A DNA stretch of 64,000 nucleotides from Chitinophaga dinghuensis. GTDB lineage: Bacteria; Bacteroidota; Bacteroidia; Chitinophagales; Chitinophagaceae. Position 1 is the first letter of the stretch. Every line of letters begins with the position of its first letter. The notes under the pieces were generated by a model that worked only from the letters and a program-made list of their open reading frames with translations, searched no databases and was not told where the DNA came from. A program made the translations under genes and the position numbers. The stretch spans positions 372,001 through 436,000 of the forward strand of contig NZ_QLMA01000004.1 in the NCBI RefSeq assembly GCF_003259435.1. The letters are read 5' to 3'. Below are positions 52,869-60,699 of the stretch, one piece after another.

Positions 52869-53324
52869 CTAAATTCTATAACCGTTCTGCTTAAACGCTT
52901 CAACTTTTGCAGCAACAGCCGGAATACTCAGTGCCAGGATACGTGCAGCCAGTACAGCAGCATTGCGTGCGCCAGCTTTACCTACTGCCAGTGTTCCTAC
53001 CGGTAAACCTGCAGGCATCTGTACAATTGAATACAAAGCGTCAACGCCACCTGGTAAACCACCTTCCAAAGGTACTCCCAGTACTGGCAATGAAGTGTAA
53101 GCAGAAACCACGCCTGGTAAAGCAGCAGCCATACCCGCAGCAGCAATTACTGCACCAAAACCTTTCTCCTGGGCTGTAATGCACAGTTCTCTAACCTTGT
53201 CAGGATTACGGTGTGCAGATGCAACGATCATGTCGCTCTCAATACCGAAAAACTGTAAATACTTCTGAGATTCTTCCATTACTGGTTTGTCACTCTCAGA
53301 ACCCATGATAATCAAAACTTTCAT
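52869..53324 (-). CDS. purE: N5-carboxyaminoimidazole ribonucleotide mutase
   Basis: 151 residues from the ATG at 53324; the frame runs on to 53402 but the added 26 residues are unlike the family. PurE turns N5-CAIR into CAIR in purine synthesis. Class I signatures: IIMGSESDKPVM at the start, VASAHRNPDKV, the GAVIAAAGMAAALPGVVSAYTSLPVLGVPLE core and SIVQMPAGLPVGTLAVGKAGARNAAVLAARIL. It forms an octamer in the cytoplasm. No purK is adjacent, which its product would normally require. Confidence 0.95.
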   Translation of the reverse strand: MKVLIIMGSESDKPVMEESQKYLQFFGIESDMIVASAHRNPDKVRELCITAQEKGFGAVIAAAGMAAALPGVVSAYTSLPVLGVPLEGGLPGGVDALYSIVQMPAGLPVGTLAVGKAGARNAAVLAARILALSIPAVAAKVEAFKQNGYRI

Positions 53325-53476
53325 ATAACTGGTTTTATAGATTTTTTTCCTGGGCACGAAGATATAACCCGTTTGACTATTTCTGCAAATCGAAAAATCC
53401 ACAAATCGTGGATAAACATTTAAACACTACCCCAATTTCCCGCTTCCATACTGGATAAAATCACGTCTGAACTAAA

Positions 53477-53507
53477 TTGCCGGCAACAAACATTTTCCCT
53501 ACATTTA
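53477..53507 (+). promoter_or_regulatory. Promoter for the PAS kinase gene
   Basis: TTG at 53477-53479 and TACATTTA at 53500-53507 are separated by 20 bases, as in two other promoters of this window. The predicted RNA start leaves about 75 bases of leader before the ATG at 53588. Confidence 0.55.
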
Positions 53508-53587
53508 TGGAATTTAAAAGATTTTTTCCCGGATTATAGCTATTTTGGTCCTTTGCAGACCACAACGATATTAAGTTACGCTATCAT

Positions 53588-56236
53588 ATGAACATAGCTA
53601 TGCTGGATCAACATTACCGGCATCTACAACACCTGGAAGCCGCGATTAATGCCTGCTCACTATCAGTTTCAGTGAATGCAGACGGTACAATCGCTTCTGT
53701 GAACAGTTTGATGTTGATTGCACTTCAGCTACCCGCATCAGCCATAGAAGGCCAACACTTTGAAACAATCCTGCTTCCGGCCAATCGGGAACAGTGGGAC
53801 AATATTTGCCTGAAAATTAAGGAAGGACTAGCAGTACGCGAACAAATAGGTTTCCTCATCAACGGTATCAGACCCCTCTGGATCGAAGCAGGCTTCAGCC
53901 CTGTAATGGCCGAAAATGGCGCTATGGAACAATTCCTCATTATCGGCCTGGACATCACGGAACGTAAACAGTCAGAGCTCCGCATCCAGGAAGATGAAAA
54001 ATATTTCCGCCAGATACTAGAAAACTTGCCCATTGGTCTCCAGCAATTCTCTACGGAAGGCCTCAGCATGGAAATGAACAGCCGCCAACGCGAAATATGG
54101 GGACAAGACCACCCTTTCCTCCGCAACCCGGATTATAACTGGTTACAAGACCCGCTATATCGTATCAACGGCCTGTCAAAACTCTTTGAAGACGTTCGCG
54201 AAGGCCGCGATACCCTGAAAAGAGAAGTCCTGCTCAACTACTCAGAGAAAAATTACGATGGCATCACCCGCATTTATCCTGTATACTTTGAAGCGACGAT
54301 CTTCCCAGTAGTGGACAAGCTGTCCAATATGACCAATATCTTCCTCATCCTGGACGATATCACAGAAAAGAAACTCGCCGAAATCAGTCTCCAGAAAAGC
54401 GAACGCCTCCTCGACAATATCATCGAAAACTTACCAATCGGCTATATCCAGTTTGATAACTTCGGCTTTATCCGCCGTATCAATCAAACCCAACGCAATT
54501 TCTTTAATTCGCCACATCCCGCTGCACGCCGTCAGTTCAACGTAATGAATGATGAGTTTGCCAACCTGTTCGAACTGGACGATCTCTTCCAACAGGCATT
54601 ACATGAAAACAGAGCGCTGCGCGTAGAGAAAAAAGTAGATTTCACTAAAGATGAACGATGGACCTCCATCGGCCGCGAAGTATTCCTGGACCTGACTGTA
54701 TTCCCTGTCGTAAATCCGGTAGACAAAGAACTCATTGTAGTAGCCCTGGTAAATGATATCACAGATAAGAAAACACAGGAACTGGAAAATATCAAAAACC
54801 AGGAATTCCTCTTACAGACAGGTCAAATAGGTAAAATCGGCGGTTGGGAACTGGAAGTAACCACCGGTAATATCCGATGGTCGGACCAGGCCTGCCGTAT
54901 CCACGGTTGTAGCGCACAAGTAGCTATTTCACTGGAAGATGTGTTGTCTTTCTATACTATTGAATCAAAACTATTACTCAGTCATCATATCGACCTCTGT
55001 ATCCGCACAGGCAAACCATTTGATGTGCAACTTACGATTGCGTTGCAAGACAGTACCACCAGGCGTATCCGTTATATCGGACAGTCGGATGCCGTTTCCG
55101 ATCAACCGCAACGACTCTACGGGGTAGTGCAGGATATCACTGAACAATCCGCCATCCGCGAAGCGCTCAGCAGAAATACAGAGCTGATGCGCCTCTTCTT
55201 CGATACGATGGATATGGGGTACGTGGCCATGGAACCAGATGGCCAACTCAACTTCCTCAACCAGAAGGCGGAAAAAATGATCGGCCGCAAGGCACTGACA
55301 GGCAGCAATATCTTCGAAGTATTCCCGAAATTAAGCGGAACAGTATTCTACGCGCGTTTACAGGAATGCATCCGGCATAATACCTCGCAGTCGTTCGGCA
55401 TCTACTTCCCGCTGCAAGACAAATGGTATGATTTCCTGCTGACACCCATGCAGGACGGCGGTATTTCCGTATTCATCCGGGATATCACCGAAAGCCGGAA
55501 AATGCAGAAGGAACTGCGCAAAGCCAATGAACAACTCTCCAATCTCAATAAAAACCTGCTGAACCAAAATAAGCAGCTGGAAGATTTCGCACATATCACT
55601 TCGCATAACCTGCGCGCGCCTATTGCGAACCTCAAAGCGCTCATGCAGATGCATAACGAAGCCGCTTCCTACCAGGAACGGGAACTCTATCTGGGTATGC
55701 TCCATGAGGTCATCAAGAAAATTGATGAAACCCTCAACGACCTGGTAGAAGTAATCCAGATCCGCAAGGATGTAAATGTAGAGAAGGAAAAACTCTTCTT
55801 TGCAGACAGGTTACAGAAAGTAAAGGATATTCTCCTGGTAGATATTGAAACCAGTCATATCCGCATTACGGCAGATTTTGAAAAGGCGCCGTCCCTGGAA
55901 TATTCCAAAGTGTATCTCGACAGTATCCTCCAGAACTTCATCACAAACGCCATCCGTTATCGCTCGCCGGAACGTACTCCGGCAGTTCACCTGCAAACCT
56001 GGTTGGAAAACGATAACATTTTTATGACGGTGGAAGATAACGGCGTAGGGATCGATATGGAGCGTTTTGGAAACAAACTTTTCGGCTTCAGAAAGACGTT
56101 TCACAAGAATAAAGATGCAAAGGGAATAGGCCTGTTTATTACCAAAACACAGGTGGAAGCAATGGGCGGAAGCATCAAGGCAGAAAGTAAGCCAGGTCAG
56201 GGAACAAAATTTATTATTACTTTTAGGCCTGAATAA
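53588..56236 (+). CDS. Multi-PAS sensor histidine kinase
   Basis: 882 residues, soluble, without membrane segments. About five PAS domains with their PAC ends run from residue 15 to 640 (motifs such as IGLDITERKQSELRI, LDDITEKKLAEISL, LVNDITDKKTQE, YGVVQDITEQSAI, FIRDITESRKMQ). A coiled coil leads to a HisKA-like domain with His673 in HITSHNLRAPIANLKAL and a HATPase_c domain (LQNFITNAIRYRS, VEDNGVGIDM, AKGIGLFI). Cytoplasmic light, redox or small-molecule sensing is possible, but no cofactor site is clear. It is followed by a single receiver protein 9 bases later, the likely partner. Confidence 0.92.
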   Translation: MNIAMLDQHYRHLQHLEAAINACSLSVSVNADGTIASVNSLMLIALQLPASAIEGQHFETILLPANREQWDNICLKIKEGLAVREQIGFLINGIRPLWIEAGFSPVMAENGAMEQFLIIGLDITERKQSELRIQEDEKYFRQILENLPIGLQQFSTEGLSMEMNSRQREIWGQDHPFLRNPDYNWLQDPLYRINGLSKLFEDVREGRDTLKREVLLNYSEKNYDGITRIYPVYFEATIFPVVDKLSNMTNIFLILDDITEKKLAEISLQKSERLLDNIIENLPIGYIQFDNFGFIRRINQTQRNFFNSPHPAARRQFNVMNDEFANLFELDDLFQQALHENRALRVEKKVDFTKDERWTSIGREVFLDLTVFPVVNPVDKELIVVALVNDITDKKTQELENIKNQEFLLQTGQIGKIGGWELEVTTGNIRWSDQACRIHGCSAQVAISLEDVLSFYTIESKLLLSHHIDLCIRTGKPFDVQLTIALQDSTTRRIRYIGQSDAVSDQPQRLYGVVQDITEQSAIREALSRNTELMRLFFDTMDMGYVAMEPDGQLNFLNQKAEKMIGRKALTGSNIFEVFPKLSGTVFYARLQECIRHNTSQSFGIYFPLQDKWYDFLLTPMQDGGISVFIRDITESRKMQKELRKANEQLSNLNKNLLNQNKQLEDFAHITSHNLRAPIANLKALMQMHNEAASYQERELYLGMLHEVIKKIDETLNDLVEVIQIRKDVNVEKEKLFFADRLQKVKDILLVDIETSHIRITADFEKAPSLEYSKVYLDSILQNFITNAIRYRSPERTPAVHLQTWLENDNIFMTVEDNGVGIDMERFGNKLFGFRKTFHKNKDAKGIGLFITKTQVEAMGGSIKAESKPGQGTKFIITFRPE

Positions 56237-56245
56237 TATGCTTAT

Positions 56246-56635
56246 ATGAACCTGATCAATATGATTTTTATTGTGGATGATGACCCTATTCACCAGCAGA
56301 TCGCCAAAATTATGATTGAGCGACAGGGTATAAGCAACAATATTCGTGTATTCTCTGATGCCCAGGAAGTACTGGACTATTTCAGAGAAAACACGAATGT
56401 GGCAGACGCCCTTCCGGATTTGATCCTATTGGATTTGAATATGCCGGTAATGGATGGTTGGGAGTTCCTGGATGAATATGCAGGATTCCAAACATCTTTG
56501 CCGAAACAGGTGAAGATATTTGTTCTAACTTCCAGTATAGATGAGAAAGACAAAGAACGTGTACGTAGTTATAAGTTTGTAAGTGGTTATCTTACCAAGC
56601 CTCTGTCAAAGGAAATTATATCACATCTTTCCTAA
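56246..56635 (+). CDS. Single-domain response regulator
   Basis: 129 residues consisting of one receiver domain: IVDDD (about 9-13), phosphoacceptor Asp63 in ILLDLNMPVMDGWEF, Thr/Ser in VLTSSIDEKD and Lys in GYLTKPLS. There is no output domain, so it may act in a phosphorelay or by protein contact, as with cyanobacterial RcpA-type proteins. It follows the PAS kinase by 9 bases. The last 15 bases overlap the 3' end of the convergent rpe gene. Confidence 0.92.
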   Translation: MNLINMIFIVDDDPIHQQIAKIMIERQGISNNIRVFSDAQEVLDYFRENTNVADALPDLILLDLNMPVMDGWEFLDEYAGFQTSLPKQVKIFVLTSSIDEKDKERVRSYKFVSGYLTKPLSKEIISHLS

Positions 56636-57310
56636 ACCTGCCATAGCCGCGGATTTTAGTCCGCTGATTGTCTGTTCGGGATTCTCTGATGCAAATACAG
56701 CACTTCCAGCTACCAATACATTTGCGCCTGCTTGAATAAGTTGGCCGGCATTTTCTGCGCTGATACCGCCATCTACCTCAATGAGGGCATGCCCGTTATT
56801 GTCGTTGATCAGCTGGCGTAGCTGCGCAATCTTGTGGTAAGTTTGTTCAATGAAGGTTTGTCCGCCAAAACCCGGATTCACACTCATAATCAGTACCAGG
56901 TCCAGGTCGCGGATCACGTTTTCCAGCAATCCTACCGGCGTATGTGGATTCAGGGCCACACCAGCTTTCATACCCAGGTGTTTAATTTGCTGGATATTTC
57001 TATGCAGATGAGGACAGGCTTCATAATGTACGGTGAGTATATCCGCGCCCGCATTTTTGAAGGCTTCGGCATATTTCTCCGGCTCTTCAATCATCAAATG
57101 CACATCGCAGATTTTATTGGTGGCTTTTCTGATCTGTGAAATGACCGGCAGGCCGAAACTGATATTCGGTACAAATCGTCCGTCCATCACATCCAGGTGA
57201 AACCAATCGGCCTCACTACGGTTGAGCATATCCGCTTCTTTTCCCAGTTCCAGGAAATTCGCTGCCAACAGAGATGGCGCAATTAATACAGGTTTTTTTT
57301 CCAAAGGCAT
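56621..57310 (-). CDS. rpe: Ribulose-phosphate 3-epimerase
   Basis: 229 residues. Rpe interconverts ribulose 5-phosphate and xylulose 5-phosphate in the pentose-phosphate pathway, with a metal held by His and Asp. Seen: IAPSLLAANFLELG, FHLDVMDGRFVPNISFG, CDVHLMIEEPEKY, GVALNPHTP, VLIMSVNPGFGGQTF and ALIEVDGGISAEN. It is the last gene of the threonine operon (28 bases after the TPR gene) and its end overlaps the response-regulator gene, so transcripts of the two strands overlap. Confidence 0.96.
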   Translation of the reverse strand: MPLEKKPVLIAPSLLAANFLELGKEADMLNRSEADWFHLDVMDGRFVPNISFGLPVISQIRKATNKICDVHLMIEEPEKYAEAFKNAGADILTVHYEACPHLHRNIQQIKHLGMKAGVALNPHTPVGLLENVIRDLDLVLIMSVNPGFGGQTFIEQTYHKIAQLRQLINDNNGHALIEVDGGISAENAGQLIQAGANVLVAGSAVFASENPEQTISGLKSAAMAGLGKM

Positions 57311-57338
57311 TTATTTTGTTCTCTGTAAAAGTAAGTAA

Positions 57339-58352
57339 TTACTTGCTCAGTCGCTTGATGGCTTCTTTCGCTTCTTTATAGTCCTTCCTGAAGGAAGATG
57401 CTTTGATATAATCTTCCAGCGCCATATCCTTTTTACCCAACTGCTCCTGGCTCAGCGCCCGTTGATAATAGGCCAAAGCGTCTGTAGGGGCTGTTTTAAC
57501 TGCCATGTTGTAAAAAGTATAGGCGTCTTTCCAGTTTTTATTATTTCGGTAGATATCACCCAACGCCATGTACGGGGCTTCATAGCCTGGATCGGAGACG
57601 ACACATTTGCGGTAGGAGGCTATTGCGGCATCCTGTTGCTGCATCTGTTCCTGGAACCGGCCTGCATAATACATAGGTTCCGCATTGGTGGAGTCTAACT
57701 TCCATGCCTGTACGTAATATTGCAAGGCATCGGGATGCCGTTGCGTACTGAGCAGGTCCGCCAGTTCCATCAGGGCGTCGTACTCCGGATGGTCTCCGGC
57801 TACTGTCATTGCCTGACGGAGATATCGGATAGTAGCAACGGTATCCTTATGGTCCACTGCTATCCTGGCTTTCAGGTAGAAGGCCTGATCCGCGCCTTCG
57901 CCGGATTTGGGCAGGAGGTCAGCGAGACTGTCGGCACTGGCATATTGTTTCATTTCCACCATAGCGGTGGCCAGCTTGTATTGTAGGAAAGGGTAATTGG
58001 GGGAGGTTTGCAGCGCTCTGGTGAACAGCTGCGCAGCAGTAGCGTGATTACCCGCTACCAGTGCCGCTTCTCCGGCGCAAGCCCAGTAATCTGTATTAGA
58101 GGAATCCAGTTTGGCTGCCTGTTCAAAATCTTTCAATGCCATATCCGGATGCGTATTGAAGAGCAGCAGGCCACGACGGTAAAATAACGCGTGTTGCTGT
58201 GGAAATTGTTGCAGGGAATCGGTAACAGCTCGAACGATATCACTATACAAAACGGAATCGGCAGATGCAGCCTGGTGCTGGTTGGCTGGCTGCGACGAAT
58301 GATTGCAGGCGCCCACTGCCAGCCCCAGGACAAGGATAGTTAGTTTTCTCAT
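57339..58352 (-). CDS. TPR-repeat lipoprotein
   Basis: 337 residues. A lipoprotein signal ends at Cys16 (AVGAC). The rest is helical and made of about eight tetratricopeptide repeats (for example FEQAAKLDSSNTDYWACAGEAALVAGNHATAAQLFTRALQTSPNYPFLQYKLA and AIASYRKCVVSDPGYEAPYMALGDIYRNNKNWKDAYTFYNMAVKTAPTD). TPRs bind proteins; the partner is not known. It lies 11 bases after thrC and 28 before rpe, inside the threonine operon, without an obvious metabolic reason. Confidence 0.85.
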   Translation of the reverse strand: MRKLTILVLGLAVGACNHSSQPANQHQAASADSVLYSDIVRAVTDSLQQFPQQHALFYRRGLLLFNTHPDMALKDFEQAAKLDSSNTDYWACAGEAALVAGNHATAAQLFTRALQTSPNYPFLQYKLATAMVEMKQYASADSLADLLPKSGEGADQAFYLKARIAVDHKDTVATIRYLRQAMTVAGDHPEYDALMELADLLSTQRHPDALQYYVQAWKLDSTNAEPMYYAGRFQEQMQQQDAAIASYRKCVVSDPGYEAPYMALGDIYRNNKNWKDAYTFYNMAVKTAPTDALAYYQRALSQEQLGKKDMALEDYIKASSFRKDYKEAKEAIKRLSK

Positions 58353-58363
58353 ACAGCGCCAAG

Positions 58364-59689
58364 TTAATGGCTTAATTCTGAATTCCGAAATTCTAAATGC
58401 ATTAAAGTCTTCTTTACCACCTGGTAATCAGCCGCCACCACAATGGAAGATTTTTCCTTACCGTATAACGACATCACTTTGGATGGAGTATGAATGTCGT
58501 CCCGGATATTTTTGGGAGCAGTGTCCTCAAACTTCACCGGGTGTGCTGTTTCCAGGAATACGCCGGTGATATCCGGATCTTCCGCCAGGTACTTTTGCAA
58601 ACCCAGGTAGCCAACTGCTCCGTGCGGATCTAGCATGTAATGCGATTCTTTCCACACTCTTTCCATGACGCGGGCGGTTTCTTTATCATTGAAACTATAG
58701 GAACTCATACTGGCAGCGAGTTGTGGGAAGTTCTTGCCGTACAACTCCAGTATGCGGACAAAGTTACTCGGGTCCGCCACGTCCATAGCATTTGATAAAG
58801 TAGGTACAGCGCGTCCTGGTTCATATTTGCCGCTTTGCATAAAGCGGGGAATAGTATCATTGACATTCGTGGCTGCAATGAAATGCGCTACTGGCAATCC
58901 AATAGCTGCGGCCATCATGCCCGCACAGATATTTCCAAAGTTGCCGCTGGGTACAGAGAATACAATATTCGGATGCGCCGCTTTCATCTGTTTGTATGCG
59001 ATGAAGTAGTAGAACATCTGCGGCAGCCAACGGGCAACGTTGATAGAGTTTGCTGAAGTCAACGGGCGTTTGGCCTGTAATTCCTGATCCAGGAATGCTG
59101 TTTTAACAATGCGCTGGCAATCGTCGAAGGTACCTAATACTTCCAGTGCCTGGATATTGCCGCCCAGACTAGTCAGCTGTTTTTCCTGGAGGGTGCTGAC
59201 CATTCGGGAAGGGTAGAGGATCACTACTTCCACACCGGGCACATTATAGAAACCACTGGCCACCGCAGCGCCTGTATCGCCGGAAGTGGCTACCAGTACA
59301 GTTACTGGTTTCTTCGCGTTGCGTCGGAAGTGTCCCAGGCAGCCTGCCATAAAACGGGCGCCTACATCTTTAAATGCGAGGGTAGGGCCGTGGAAAAGTT
59401 CCAGCGCATAGGAAGCGCGGGAAACCTTTTGAATGGGAAAGGGAAAGTGTAATGTTGCAGCTACTATCTCCCGTAATTTATCTTCAGGTATTTCATCTCC
59501 CACAAATGCTTTAATCACCTGATAGCCTATTTCCTGATCGCTGTATTGATGGATGTTTTCCAGGAAAGCGGCATCCAGCTGGGGAATGGTTTCCGGGAAA
59601 TACAAACCTTTATCCGGGGCCATGCCTTCTGTCACTGCTGTTTCAAAGGATACTTTATATTCCGGATTGTGCAAGCTATAGTATTGCAT
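58364..59689 (-). CDS. thrC: Threonine synthase
   Basis: 441 residues. Threonine synthase uses pyridoxal phosphate to turn O-phosphohomoserine into threonine. PLP-binding Lys107 in HGPTLAFKDVGARF, then VLVATSGDTGAAVASGF, the LTSANSINVARWLPQMFYYF stretch and SVPSGNFGNICAGMMAA. The length and the YYSLHNPEYKVSFETAV start fit the shorter thrC class. It follows thrB by 19 bases. Confidence 0.96.
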   Translation of the reverse strand: MQYYSLHNPEYKVSFETAVTEGMAPDKGLYFPETIPQLDAAFLENIHQYSDQEIGYQVIKAFVGDEIPEDKLREIVAATLHFPFPIQKVSRASYALELFHGPTLAFKDVGARFMAGCLGHFRRNAKKPVTVLVATSGDTGAAVASGFYNVPGVEVVILYPSRMVSTLQEKQLTSLGGNIQALEVLGTFDDCQRIVKTAFLDQELQAKRPLTSANSINVARWLPQMFYYFIAYKQMKAAHPNIVFSVPSGNFGNICAGMMAAAIGLPVAHFIAATNVNDTIPRFMQSGKYEPGRAVPTLSNAMDVADPSNFVRILELYGKNFPQLAASMSSYSFNDKETARVMERVWKESHYMLDPHGAVGYLGLQKYLAEDPDITGVFLETAHPVKFEDTAPKNIRDDIHTPSKVMSLYGKEKSSIVVAADYQVVKKTLMHLEFRNSELSH

Positions 59690-59708
59690 AATGCATTCAT
59701 TAAATTAG

Positions 59709-60644
59709 TTAGTCAATCACTTTTACTCCCGCAGTGTTGATTTGGGAAACATATATTTTATAATCTACGCCCAGTGGAGCATACACTTTATCCATCATCT
59801 CCGCTACATTGCGGGCGTTGGCTTCTCCTTTACTCAGCATAAATACAGAAGGTCCGGAACCGCTGATTCCTCCGCCCAGTGCGCCTGCTTCTTTACATTT
59901 TATTTTCAGTTCATGGAAAGCAGGTATCAGGATGCTGCGAACGGGTTCTACGATCACGTCTTCCAGGGAGCGACTGATCAGCTCATAATCTTCCTGGAAG
60001 AGGCCTGCCACCAGTGCGCCTACGTTGCCCCATTGGCGGATCGCGTCTGTCATGAGGACTTTTTGTTTCAGAATTTCTCTGGCATCGGAGGTTTTTACTT
60101 CTATTTGTGGATGTATTACCGTTACCCATAGTTCAGCAGGAGAGTGGAGGGTAATAATATCCAGTGGCCGATAACTGCGCACCATTGTGAAACCGCCCAG
60201 TATGGCTGGCGCCACGTTGTCGGCATGCGCAGATCCGGAGGCCAGTCTTTCCCCTTCCATGGCGAAGCGTACGAGTTGCTTTCGCGTGAAAGGTTCGCCC
60301 AGCAGGTGATTAACACCTACTACCGCACCGGCACTGCTGGCGGCGCTGGAGCCAATGCCGCTGCCGGGATGTATATGTTTGAAGATTTCTATTTCGATAC
60401 CGGTATCCGGTTGATCGTATTTTTGTAGCAGGGCTTGTACTGCCACGCCGGCAACATTTTTGGCGGGGTCCAATGGCAGCTCTGCGCCATGTACAGCCGT
60501 AATGCGGATGCCGGGTTCCTTGCTCCTGCGCAGAATCATTTCATCGCCGGGCGCGTCCATGGCCAGTCCTATTACATCAAAGCCGCAGGCAACATTCGCA
60601 ACAGTGCCGGGAGCAAATACTTTAATACAATCCATATAATTCAT
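59709..60644 (-). CDS. thrB: Homoserine kinase
   Basis: 311 residues. A GHMP-family kinase phosphorylating homoserine with ATP. Seen: KVFAPGTVANVACGFDVIGLA near the start, the ATP-binding HPGSGIGSSAASSAGAVVG (about 91-109), EGERLASGSAHADNVAPAILGGF and the C-terminal GGGISGSGPSVFMLS. The start is the ATG at 60644, though the next in-frame ATG (codon 4) is also possible. It lies 55 bases after thrA. Confidence 0.96.
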   Translation of the reverse strand: MNYMDCIKVFAPGTVANVACGFDVIGLAMDAPGDEMILRRSKEPGIRITAVHGAELPLDPAKNVAGVAVQALLQKYDQPDTGIEIEIFKHIHPGSGIGSSAASSAGAVVGVNHLLGEPFTRKQLVRFAMEGERLASGSAHADNVAPAILGGFTMVRSYRPLDIITLHSPAELWVTVIHPQIEVKTSDAREILKQKVLMTDAIRQWGNVGALVAGLFQEDYELISRSLEDVIVEPVRSILIPAFHELKIKCKEAGALGGGISGSGPSVFMLSKGEANARNVAEMMDKVYAPLGVDYKIYVSQINTAGVKVID

Positions 60645-60699
60645 TTAATGCTTGAAATTTAGGAACGGTGAATGCAGTCAGAAGGATAACGAAGATGAA

